A stretch of 64,000 bases of DNA from Viscum album. Lineage: Eukaryota > Streptophyta > Magnoliopsida > Santalales > Viscaceae. Positions 47,990 to 59,998 of the stretch are shown here, one piece after another. Location: assembly GCA_963277665.1 (NCBI GenBank), contig OY728165.1, positions 1,153,044,050-1,153,108,049 on the forward strand, read 5' to 3'. The position numbers and the translations under genes were made by a program. Positions within the stretch are counted from its first letter, which is position 1; every line of letters begins with the position of its first letter. The notes under the pieces were generated by a model. The model was not told the DNA's origin. It saw only the letters and a list, made by a program, of their open reading frames with translations, and did not search any database.

Positions 47990-50915
47990 TATCATGACGC
48001 ACATTCACCAAAAGGAGGGAACATACAAAAAATTTCCAAGCCCTTCCTTCTTTAAGTTGAAGGAGAGTTAATCACCCCCGATTCCTACCTCCAGTAGGCC
48101 CCGGAGTGGCGACTAGCACCAAGGGTATAAAATTTTCACTATATGGGAGGAATTACACTTTTTAGTTAACCATGATTGGGAGAAAGAATGAGTCAACACC
48201 AAACACTACCAAGCATAGAAAAACTCAAGGTAAAAAACCAAACTACATGCATGTTTTAAAAATAAAACTGAACATGTACAATACCCAACATGAAATGAAA
48301 AAGGCTATGTAGAATCCAACAAAGACCAACAACAACTCCAATGTCCAGACTAGTAAGGCCCCACACGGCCTCTGAAGCCCTCTTGGAAACCTGAAATTAT
48401 ACATAGGGTGAGCATAAAAATTATACTCAGTAGGAAAACCTAAAGCTCTCGTGCAAAAGATGGGAGACATCCAAAAGTCCCATGAGAAGCAGAAGAAACA
48501 TCATCTATCCAGGAAACTATCCATCCCACCTCATCTTCCGCTCTCACCAAATAACAAAAGCAATAAGATAATAGTAAAGAACAAAACAGTTGGGTACCCT
48601 GCACCACCACTTCCCCCACTAGCTAGCTGCTCATCCCGAACTGCAAACATCCTGACGCTACCACACTCTTCCTTCCCACACAGACCTGGGCCTCACAACC
48701 ATCCACATCCCTGCCTGCACACACCTGCACCTCACAACCACACATCACTTCCCTCAAACACCTGGGCCTCTTTCCGAAGACACCTGGGAAAGCAAACCTG
48801 CCCGAAGAGTCCTGGGCTAAGAACAAACCAATGGAAACCTAACTGAAGAATCATGGGTGTAAGGTCACCTCTAGTCATCACACCCAAGGGAAGGGAGAGT
48901 AGGAAGGAGAGTAACTGGGGGGAAACACTCTTCCCATGAAATGGGGTGTCAGACACTAAGTTCCCAATGTGGGTGGGGTGCGACTAAACACAAAACATAT
49001 AGATACACATATATATACCAACACACAAACCAAACTATGGATCCCTAACCGATGCAAAAAGGTGCCCAAGCACTGCTACCTCAGAAAACATGTACACTCA
49101 AATAGTTCAGAGTTTCCCTATTCAGGTTATCATTTCATAACAGTCAGTATGAGTTAATCCCATCACTATTGGAAACTAACAGGCACATTCATAGATGATA
49201 TAACAATAAAGCAGGAAGGAAAACCATTTGGTAATTTGAGCATTCACACACGGTTCTCTTGTAATCTCACAAAAACTAGGGATGAAGTGAGATCCATCGA
49301 ATTACTAGAAACAAAACAAACCCAGAGACACAACCCCTATGTCCCCAAAATCATGGAGCCAACAGTTTCCCATAAGAAGAGGATCCCACCCAAATTCGTT
49401 TCATAGCATAGTAACCACACATCCTCTAATTCACAACCAACCTAAAGTTTAACTAAAGTGGATCCCATCTACACCCATATCACCTTGGCAATCTAAGCCC
49501 CCATCCAAGAAAACCATAATGTCACCCAATAGCGGCTCGTGAAATAAAACAACCAAACCACTACCACTAACATTAGGCAGGCATGTACATGTATTTTTAG
49601 ATTTAATGATTTAACACACTTCATGGATTCAATTCCACTGGTGATGAACTGAATTTATCACAGAAATGGGTTGATCATGTTGCTTTCAATTTATTCAAAA
49701 GAGTATATGTAATTAATGAGTTCCAGGTAATTGTTTTTTAAACATTATGGATCAACATGGTTCATTAGTGCAACGAGAAAGACCACCAAAGACCATGATT
49801 TTCAGTGAGCATAGGCCTGTATAATTTATAACACATAACAACCTAAAATAGTAAAGCAGAACATCGATCACACCACTTTCCATCTTTAGAGGTCTGTTCA
49901 TTATCTTTTTTAAGTTTGGTTTCATCAATTTCCACAGAGACTTAAGCATTACCACCCCGCAAGAAGCACAGAAAGGAGAGACGATGGTGAACATCCCAAC
50001 TTGACTGATCAGGGAATGATGGTATGTCCTCGTGTGGAAAATGTAAATCAGGAGTATCAGGAACTCCATGGAAGGCGATCATGGAAAACTTCATGGGGGT
50101 ACAACTCATCCGGATGAAGGGTATTTTGAGCATTGGGTGATAGAGAAAAAGAAACCTATGGAGATAAGAGCCCTTGATGTTATAAAGGATAAGATACAAC
50201 ATCCACAGGACGATTACGATATAGTGAAAAACTCAAAACCGCGGAAGAAGCGGGATCGTGGGATGACCACGTAGCTGGGCCACCCCACAAATCCAACTTA
50301 ATAGGTACCCGCCCTTCCAGGCAGTTAAAACCAACACACACCCGCTAACCAAGGAAGTACTTCTCATAGGATGTGGTAGTGGTGTTTCTAATAATTCAGT
50401 TAAAGGCATGAAAAAATCGCATGGTTTTTCATTTAAGGTGGGTACCTCCAAAATAATTTAATTAAATACCTTTAATGGGCTTTAAAATAGGCTTAATGGG
50501 GTCAAAACATGTTTTACAAACCAATTTACACAGAAAGAGCTGCTACTAGAAAACCCGTGCAGGTAACCATTAGGCTACGTCTACCTGTAGACCATTCAAC
50601 CAGTAGGCCAAGGCCACCAGTAGGCCAAGACACCTGTAGGCCGAGGCAACCGGTAGGCCAAGGCCACCGGTAGGCCAAGCTACAGGTAGGCCGAGTTACC
50701 AGTAGGCCAAAGCCACGGGTATGCCGAATCCACTGGTTGGCCGAGTCCACCGGTAGGCTGAGGCTCCCAGAAGGCTGAGGCTACCGGTAGGCTGAGGACA
50801 CCATTAGGAGTCTTAAGATTCACCGAGAAGCTAGGATGGCCTTCCAGACCATCCAGAATACCCCAAACATCATATTTTCACCAAGTAATGGAAGCCAAAA
50901 CCACAGGCCATTACA
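47990..50915 (-). repeat. Element 3, 5' LTR
   Basis: It starts TATCATGACGCACATTCACC (for TGTCACGACTTGC...) and ends GGCCATTACA. It is the partner of 39684-42768 in the same order and is shorter by 159 bases. About 130 bases of that difference come from fewer minisatellite units (50565-50810). Open frames inside are LTR noise. Confidence 0.9.
50565..50810. repeat. 16-17 bp minisatellite in element 3 5' LTR
   Basis: About 15 units of CCACCGGTAGGCCGAGG type occur, homologous to the array at 42286-42660. Most units here carry GGCCAAG where the other copy has GGCTGAG, so the arrays have been rearranged separately since insertion. Confidence 0.9.
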
Positions 50916-50920
50916 GAGAT

Positions 50921-53900
50921 ATTCTAGAATCTCAATCCCAACCCCATGTCATATTAAACCACTTTATAATAATATAACATTCACACATTACAAAAAATTC
51001 CCAATAAAAATATTATCCTTTTATAATTGGTGTAAAACTCATCTATAAATATTTTCCTTCTTATCTAAAAGAAAAAACATCCACAACACATTAAATTTTT
51101 TTCATTATACTAAGAATTATTGTGTCACATTATTTATTCCTCAAAAACATTATCCAATAGTTTAACCCTAATAGAAATCATTGATTGATCTAAAATAAAT
51201 ATTTACATTTTAGTTTTCATGGAACATTATAAAATTTATAATTCTCATTCACCATCATAGAGAGTATAAACTCAATGATAAAAAATTTAACTTCATTGAT
51301 GGAAAACATATCAGGGTGACCCCTTAAGAATTTTTAGAAGGCCTGAAACACCATTATGAATTCATTACCCCATTTTTTATAGTATTATACATCATTATTT
51401 ATCATTATAAATTCCATAAAACCCTGAAATATTGCACATCGATTAAGTCATCTTGGATTATGCTATAAATTAGAATATGCATTTCAATATTATGGTTGAT
51501 GATAAACTCTAACTTAACATCATCATTAATTTTTTAATAAAAATTAGAACAACCCTATTCTAATGTAAATATTATTTACAATAATGATGTGTTTATTATT
51601 AATCAGTTTGTGAAAATTTATTATTATGAAAATAGAATGTGTACATTCATATTAGTGATGAAAAGGTTAATACATTTTACATAATGAATGTTCACATGAA
51701 TTTCAATGAATCACATATTTTATGAGATAATACCAAGATAATATTTAAAACTCAAATGAATCTTAACTTGAATTCCCACTCAGGACTTCTTTCATTAACA
51801 ATACATTAAATAATGATCATCCAATCAGATTTGACAATAGAAAAATCCTCCATAGGTTTCCCCCAACACATCACTCCTCCCCATTACCATGGATTTTTAT
51901 TCCTCAATTGAATATTTGAGCTCCTCATTTACCCTGAATCATGCACACCCACACTATATAAAAATAGAAGGGCCACTTAGATATTATATCACAATTTAAT
52001 TGATTATTGAATAGCCCAAATAATTCCACCACCCACCAAAGTGAAACCACAATATTATTCTGTTTTTATATCCTTGTATACATTAGGGAACTATGTTTTT
52101 ATCATTTTTAAACAAATTGATTTAATACACTATACTAATTCTTGATAAATAGACAAAAAATATTATAAAATAATTATGATACTAATGTTTTTTACCCCAA
52201 ATATAATTCTATGGTATTATCTAGTACAATATCAAAAAAATTGGATAATCAACTAAATTTATATTTAGAAAATTTTCTATCCCTAATTATGTTTCCCACT
52301 CATCATTAAATATATTTACCCCTACTTTTGATTGTTAATACTATAATCAGTAATTTTATTACATAAAAAATATTTACAAACAAACTATTAACAAATTTTT
52401 TAAGGAAATATATATTACCTATGGAAATTACTAGTTTAGGGATTCTTGTATTTTTATTTTTAATTATCTCTATCATAAATTTATGAAAATGATATTCACT
52501 ACTATAGCCATTATCATGATTCAAACACAGTAGAAACATAGAAATAATTGAATTGTTTTTATTGATTTTTTGACAGTTTAATTTTTCTATATGTACATTA
52601 ATATTATACCATTTAATGTACTCTATAGGTTATTTATGTGTAGTCAATGAATTCATACAATGATTAATCCTATATTTAGTTATTTTGTTATCATAAGAAT
52701 TTTTTTTAAAACATCAGATGTAACAAGTAATTATAAATATTATCAATAAAATGATTATATTATTGTATTAAAAATTAACAATGCACTTTATGTTTTGTCC
52801 ATTGGTTGGATATTCAGGCATTATGTCCAAAATTTTATTATTTCGGGTATCCATATTGACTTTGAATGGAATCAAGTGATTCCTAAATACATATGTAATA
52901 TAAAAAATAAAACATAATTTATTTGACTATATTGGGTAGTTTTAACCTAGAAAAGTAGGAATCAAAAATATTCTATTGTCCATTATTAAATCCCCAAACA
53001 CATTATATAGCACATATTTCTTTTTATCAGTTTCTCCCTTCTCAAAATAAGTTTCCCACATAGAAATGATAGACGGATTAATGGTCCCATGTCATGCTTC
53101 ACTTGTTTTTCCATTTCTTTAGAAGAAATATAAAATAAAATAGAATATAATAATATTTATTAACATTAATGAATATATTGGATCACTATTTGGAAAAAAT
53201 TATTGTTAAAATTTTCTTTATGTATGTATCTACAAATAATATTCTATCCATTAAAACATCAAAATATCATTTTAACTCTCAAGACCAATTACATCTAATA
53301 AGAATGATGATAACTATTAATCTTTATCTAGATTTTATGATATATTTTCATGTATAAATGTTGAATATTCATGAAGTTGTAACGATTATAAATTTTATTA
53401 TGGAACTAGTAGGAGATGGTACTCTGTGAAGGCAATTTTGATTTCACAGTTAATTCAATAGATTGTCTGGATCTGGCCTTCTATTACCAATTATTTTTAT
53501 TCGTATATAATACCATACCTCTATTAATGAAATTTTTTCATTAACTATTTTAGTTATTATAGAAGAATTTTTTTTAAATGAAATTCCCCATGAATATTTA
53601 TAAGATTACACATCCATGATACAAAGGATCTAATAGCTTCACTTACAATTTTAATATCCTGATCATATAGTTTAATATAAAACATAGTTGTTGGATCTTC
53701 ATCTACCACAATCCATACTATAATGTGATATTTTGTTTTTCTTTATCATGTAGCTTGTCTCCTAAGACATTACAGACCATACCCCCCACAATAAGGTGTT
53801 GGGTGGCTGTTATTATATATAAATCAAATTCAAATTTATCTTTCAGAATTTCAGTAATATTAAATTATTATATGTTGTTTGATTCTAATTTACGAAATAT

Positions 53901-54780
53901 AGTAAAAAATATATATTAACATGGTTAAGGTACACCGTTGAGTATAATGAATTTCCTCAAATCTGGTAGGATTTTGTTGTTATTTATTTTTTACCTTTTT
54001 TCCACCTCTTGTTCTCTATAATAATTTCTCATATATTGGTATTCAAAACTAGACCAGAAAATAATAACTTTAAAAGCATTAATTTTTTCTTGTAATTTAT
54101 TCATCACCATATTTGAATCAAATTTTGGTTTTATCTTCTTGAGATATGATAAAGGATACACTCCAAAACCAACTACTCTAACATGAACATATTATTCCAT
54201 CTGCTTCAATGATATTAAATGAATGTTTTATTTTAGTACATTCACTATCTATTCATGAGTATAAACTATAAAAAAACATCTTTACACAAATATTTTTTTT
54301 ATTTAATAAAATAATAAATCATAATGAATTACTATTATTTCATAGTTACACATTTTTCCATTACTGCTTTTTTATTTTACTCACCTTGTTTATATTTCTC
54401 ATTTATGTGAGCCTCATTTCACAGTACTATATTTGGGATGGTTGTGTCATCAAATTTAGATTCCTCAAATATAAATATAAACAATGGATTTTTTTTCATA
54501 TCATAGAAAAAATTTACTATTGGTTTTAATTAGATACATATTTCTTCCCTAATAAAGAATACCACATCATTTCTTTGTGATATGGGTATGTTGTTTTTAA
54601 AGCATATTCGTTATTAAAAAAAAATTAATTTTTCATAAATTAATAAATTGGAACAAAAATATCATAAAATAAATTATTTGAAATAATATATTATTGAATA
54701 AAATGTTCCAAAAAATATTTATTATATTGAAAACTAATGGATGAATTTATGTTTCATGGTTTAAAATGTTTACCTAACTA
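50921..54780. other. AT-rich interval without recognisable genes
   Basis: No LTR ends, primer site or protein motif is seen on either strand. Short open frames (up to about 77 codons) are AT-biased and unsupported. Confidence 0.5.
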
Positions 54781-57029
54781 ACTGGAGGGTTGTGATTTAC
54801 TTTCCCCTCAACATCCCAAAGATGTAACATGGTAAGAATTGTCAAGAATAACCTATGGTATTTTTCAAAATAAACTATGACATATTTCATACAAAAAATC
54901 TTCTATAATAGATTAATAATGTAAGGAATAATGAAAAATAAATGAACAATCCATTATATATATTTTTTGTAAAATAGAAAAAATATTCAATAACATAACT
55001 TTATATTTTTCGAAGGGGACTCCTTTACCACCTGCTAGACATGGTTCCATGAATCTGTATCCATCAGTACATTAATCCACTTTGTGAACACAATTTTACT
55101 AATGAATATAGTGTTCTTGGGGTAAATATGTTGTATACGGAGATTCTGTCCACCCACAAATTTTATACTGTTACTTTTTACCTTAATAATTTTATTCAAC
55201 ATTGTGATGTTTCATTGTTCTTGTTTTTCAACAACATGTTGTTGATCCCCTCATAATTATATTGTTTCATCATCATCAATATAGCTTCTTCATGATTGGT
55301 AATGTCGTCATGTGTAGAAGATATTGTTTATATGAGTAACCAAGTGTTTGATATAGATTATATTAATGTATTATAGAATAAATATTATCCTAAGGAAAAT
55401 AAAAATATATTAAAAAATTAACATTATAATTGAACTCTCTTTAATTATTTAACGGTTGAATAGATTTGGATCAGGTATAGATAATACAAATATACTATTT
55501 TTGGACCCATATAATGTACATAACATTTTCTACATTGGGACCTCCATGAACTGATTGCGATCTCCCAATGAATGGGTCATCCTTGGTAGAATTTTATTAT
55601 AAACCTATGTTTCTTTTATTCTCCCTAAAAAGGTGAAAAATCCATGATTATTGGATTTGAGACATAAAATACGAGAACTAATTTAGATTCAATGATTAAC
55701 GGCTCATCATTTTTCAATTCTGTGTTGAAATTCACATTCTCTAATCCCATTTGAACAACATTAACTTCACTCCAATTCTCTACCCTTTTTCTAAGAAAAT
55801 CAAAAATTCTAATTACATATAATCCATCAAGTATATATATTTGAAAATTAAAAAATATGAAATATTAATATAAATTTTATTTCTATATATGGATCCAAAT
55901 ATGTGAATGTCTACTATCATAATACTAACATAACATATTTTCATCATTCAATAGTCATCAAGTTCTTTTGAATATAAAATGTAACAATAGATTACAAAAA
56001 CTAGTGTATGATATTAAATTTTCAAATGGTCCCATAACTATCCATCGATATATTTTGGAAATTGAATTCATATTTCTTGATTACTCATTATAAATTTGAT
56101 CATGGATCCATAATATATCATATTTATTATATGTATTTCATATAATTTTATCAAACCTTGTTGGTTTTAAACATATAATAATAACTTTTTGGGCATTAAC
56201 ATATGGATCAACATATTCCCTATTTTGTAAAATGTAAACTTTTTTTTCATGTACTCTATGATATTAATTTTAAAACAATATCATCTAGAAACCACTTCCC
56301 CCATATGGTTCATAATATGAAACGACTTTTGGAAACTGATGATTCCATCATATAATAGGTAATCAGAAATGAATTCATGATCATCTTCAACAATGTTTCA
56401 TTATACAATACAACCCTCAGGTTGTTTTTGAATCATAATGTACACATTCTAATTTTTTTATACCATTTAATGGGGTACATCCATATATAATGTATTGAAA
56501 AAAAATATTCGATCCTTTTTAACTATGGTAACCATTATGCGGACCGTTATATCAATGAATTATTGTCGGAATATCAAATCAATATAATTTTATTTTACAT
56601 CTTATAACTAAAAATTACTCTTCATCATGATAATAAATATATTTGATGAATACCCCTATATACCTTTTACACAATTATTAAAAATTAAAAATCTAAATTT
56701 TTCTTGTATGGGTTGACAGTAAATTTCTATCGAAGAAAAATTTAACCCATTTACCTTTATTAATCCAAATATTTCCTTATCCCCTTGTAAATCATGTCTA
56801 ACATAGCCTTGATGAAATATTTTTTTATGAACATTTAGTAAAATTGAAATATTAATATCAAATTAATAGTTTTCCTACATGCATGATATCGAGAAATGTC
56901 TAACATACAAATAATTCCAGTATAATATTATAAAAAATGTATCTCTTTTCTTACATGATTTCATATTATTTTATGAAAATTTTATTCTAAAAATAGTTTC
57001 ATTATCATTTACGTTAGTGAAAAATTTAT

Positions 57030-57480
57030 CACCCGTTTGTTGTGATGGTGTTGTACATTTTTAGTATTTCCATCAAGTTTTATTATCCGAGATTGATATA
57101 AATGTCATCAATGTAAAAATTTAGGAATTTTTAAAAACATAGTCATTAGAAATATTTAAACTGAATATAATTGAGGAATTAATCACAAATGGTACACCCT
57201 AATATTCCTCTAATTCTATATCTTAAAAAAATTCAATAAGTAGTAATGTCATTTATCGTTTGATACAACCTGACCCTAAATGTGAATTTTTGATATCTAT
57301 GAGTTGAATATTTTTTCACAATAATTATTAAATTTCTTGGTCTTGGGGTTGAAGAAGAACCAGATAATATTTCATTCATTGTAGCATAATGTTGATAATT
57401 TTCCCAAGGACACAAATTTTTGATATATGTGCTGATTATGAAATAACTTTTCATATTTACATTACTCATTTATACATCTT
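57030..57480 (-). pseudogene. Very old reverse-transcriptase relic (Ty3 or pararetrovirus-like)
   Basis: On the minus strand a YIDD catalytic box (codons at plus 57104-57115) is followed by IYI. About 50-77 bases upstream are pieces equivalent to the PFGL..P..FQ segment of RTs, in a shifted frame (57163-57192). Further upstream is an open piece to 57469 with a region resembling the FDLKSGF stretch. The order and spacing fit Ty3-type or Caulimoviridae RTs and not copia RTs. Several stops and at least one frameshift break it. The sequence is extremely AT-rich, no LTR or zinc finger is recognised nearby, and the family remains open. Confidence 0.5.
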
Positions 57481-57620
57481 TCCCTATTCCCAATAGGTGG
57501 AGATAAATGATAACTTTGGCTCGAGTATACAAGAACCATTATACCTTGAATATAAACATTATTTCACCGCGATAATAATATGCTCCCCCTGTGGATGTGG
57601 CTGCTTATCTTCCTAGTCCC

Positions 57621-59998
57621 AATTTTTTATGACTCGATAATGAGGCTCCTAGATTGTACAAAATGAATAAAAAATGAAATCATATTCCATAAAATGAATG
57701 AATGAATATGGTGTTTCATTCAATAAATATTATTTTTATAGAAATATATCAATGAATAATAAATTAATTCTCATATTACTATGAATGATTACCAATGTCC
57801 ATGTTGGATCCAACCAATTTTCAAAAAAAATTTAATGAGAACAAAACATTTTAAATGAGAATATATTAATTGAAAATTGAAAATCACATCTCAAAGAAAA
57901 TTTCAAAATTTAAATGTATTATTTTTTAATTTCTTAAATTCCACATGAAATAATTTTTTTTAAAACTACATATTCTATACAAAACACTTAAGGGGATAAG
58001 ATCATCTTTTTATAGATAAAATTATAACATCAAATACAAAAATTACAAAAAAAATCCTTTACAATAAATAAATTTTTTAATACTATTCAAATGGAAAGAT
58101 GTAAATATTGATATATTTAAAACTTTATATGATCAAATTGAAATCTCTTAATGAGTATAAAAACACCTAATTCATTTTTTTTAATTTTATGTGAAAACCT
58201 CATATTTTTTATTTCAAAACCCACATTAACATAAAAAACAAAGTTCCAAGTTTTAAAAATAATAATTATAATATGAATGGACATAAAAAATAATAACTAT
58301 ACCAAAATCCAATTTAAATAAAATAATAATTGTTAAATATTTCATAGATATTTTATAAAACCGACATGAATAAAACATTATTTAGAATTAATTAGTAAAT
58401 TTACAGTTTAAATCACAACAAGATTATCATACACTAACTGCCTAAATACTGAGGTTCCAATTATATTAAATAAAAATTACATGAAGGTAATCTTTATTTA
58501 TCACAAAAATGTTTCATCAAATATAACATAAGAATCTACAAATCCAATATTTCACATTCCATAATGTTTTTTCATGAATCAAAATAAAGAAGGATTTACA
58601 ATAATAAATTTCAATGAAAAAATATTTTATAAAATATCATGAGTTGTTAGATAGAGTTCATGTCTGATATCGATATTAATTTTGAATTTTATTTTTCTCA
58701 GTGTGAGTCAAATTGGTCATTCTCTAGTACCCTAGGTGAGATAACTATAGAATATTTAATTTAGTTCGATAGTTAACCAACCATGAAGTTACCCCATGTT
58801 TTGAGATTGTATATTTTTTGATAGTATATAAGATCTTTGGATGATATCAATTGTTTTGGAAGTTTAACAGTGCGATGATTTAGCATATAGATGGGTGAAA
58901 TTGGTAATTTATAGTGGAAATTTATCCATAGGATGACAGAATAACGTTTTTTCATGATATTGTGTTTGGTGAGATGGTAACCACACCATTCATATTATTA
59001 ACATTTTATGTTTTCATCATTTATTTTGTAATTTCTATTAAATATATTTAATTATTTTAAAATTATTCATTATATGATATTAATGTTTATACTTTTCTTC
59101 TTTAGTTAGTAACAATATTTAATTAATATATGTTCAAGCATAAAAATTATATAAGACCCAAGTCATTTAGAATCCATAATAGAATGTAGATATCTTATAT
59201 TTTGGATATATTACCGTGTCATATTCTAATAATGTTATAGCAATATTCACATGTCTTTGATCTTTTTTTAATAAAGTAAATGACTATTTAGTATATATTT
59301 AGGATCTAATATCATTATTTCGTTCATAAAAATATATTTTACTTTTAATTAATTACATTAAATTGTATTAATTATTATACATTTGTTTTCCCTTTTATTT
59401 ATTTTCTAATATTTTAAAAAAATTAAACTCCCTACACTATAACCTAATATAATTGTAAGATAATGATCAATTTATAAAAATTCTTTAGTGAATTAATATG
59501 TTATGAGATATTGGTCATGTTGATTAATATGGTTAGAACATTTTGTAATTATAACCAATTTACAATCATAAACATGTTTGATTTTTAAAACTAATCTAAA
59601 AACTATTTAAAAAATGAATGTGTTTGTTTAATTAATTTATAATGATTATATTTATTCTTATATAAATGTCTTAAATAAAAAAATTAATGAAATTGAATGA
59701 TTAGGTGTTTTCATTATTTAAAATGTTTTAATAACTAATAATTTTACATTACTAAAATAACTTCATATTTTTATATTTTGCTAATAAAAAGTGTAAAGAA
59801 TTGTTATTATTGAATATTAGTTATAGATGTGCATAATAACTTTAAAAAAACTCTTTTCCATAAAAATATCACAGCTAATTTTTGTTTTAAATGTAGATTT
59901 TTTTTAAAATAAGAATAAATCCTTTTTGGTTAGAATATCTCAATTGGTGATTGAGTAACAAATTTTTACTACATTGGGTTGTTATGACTAAATATTGG
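57621..59998. other. AT-rich interval without recognisable genes
   Basis: Nothing is identified on either strand. A 60-codon minus-strand open frame at 58955-58773 resembles nothing I know. Confidence 0.5.

Larger units (their letters stand above)
39684..50915 (-). mobile_element. Element 3: complete-structure Ty3/gypsy chromovirus (11.2 kb)
   Basis: Two LTRs (39684-42768, 3085 bp; 47990-50915, 2926 bp) flank a minus-strand internal region with primer site, gag, protease, RT, RNase H, and integrase plus chromodomain. The LTR ends read TGTCACGAC...CATTACA on the plus strand. The flanking 5-mers are GATAT (39679-39683) and GAGAT (50916-50920), matching at 4 of 5 as expected for an old target duplication. 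All five pol/gag parts are in the canonical order. The RT catalytic pair is intact, but stops and frameshifts make it non-functional. A sampled LTR stretch differs at about 19%. Confidence 0.9.
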
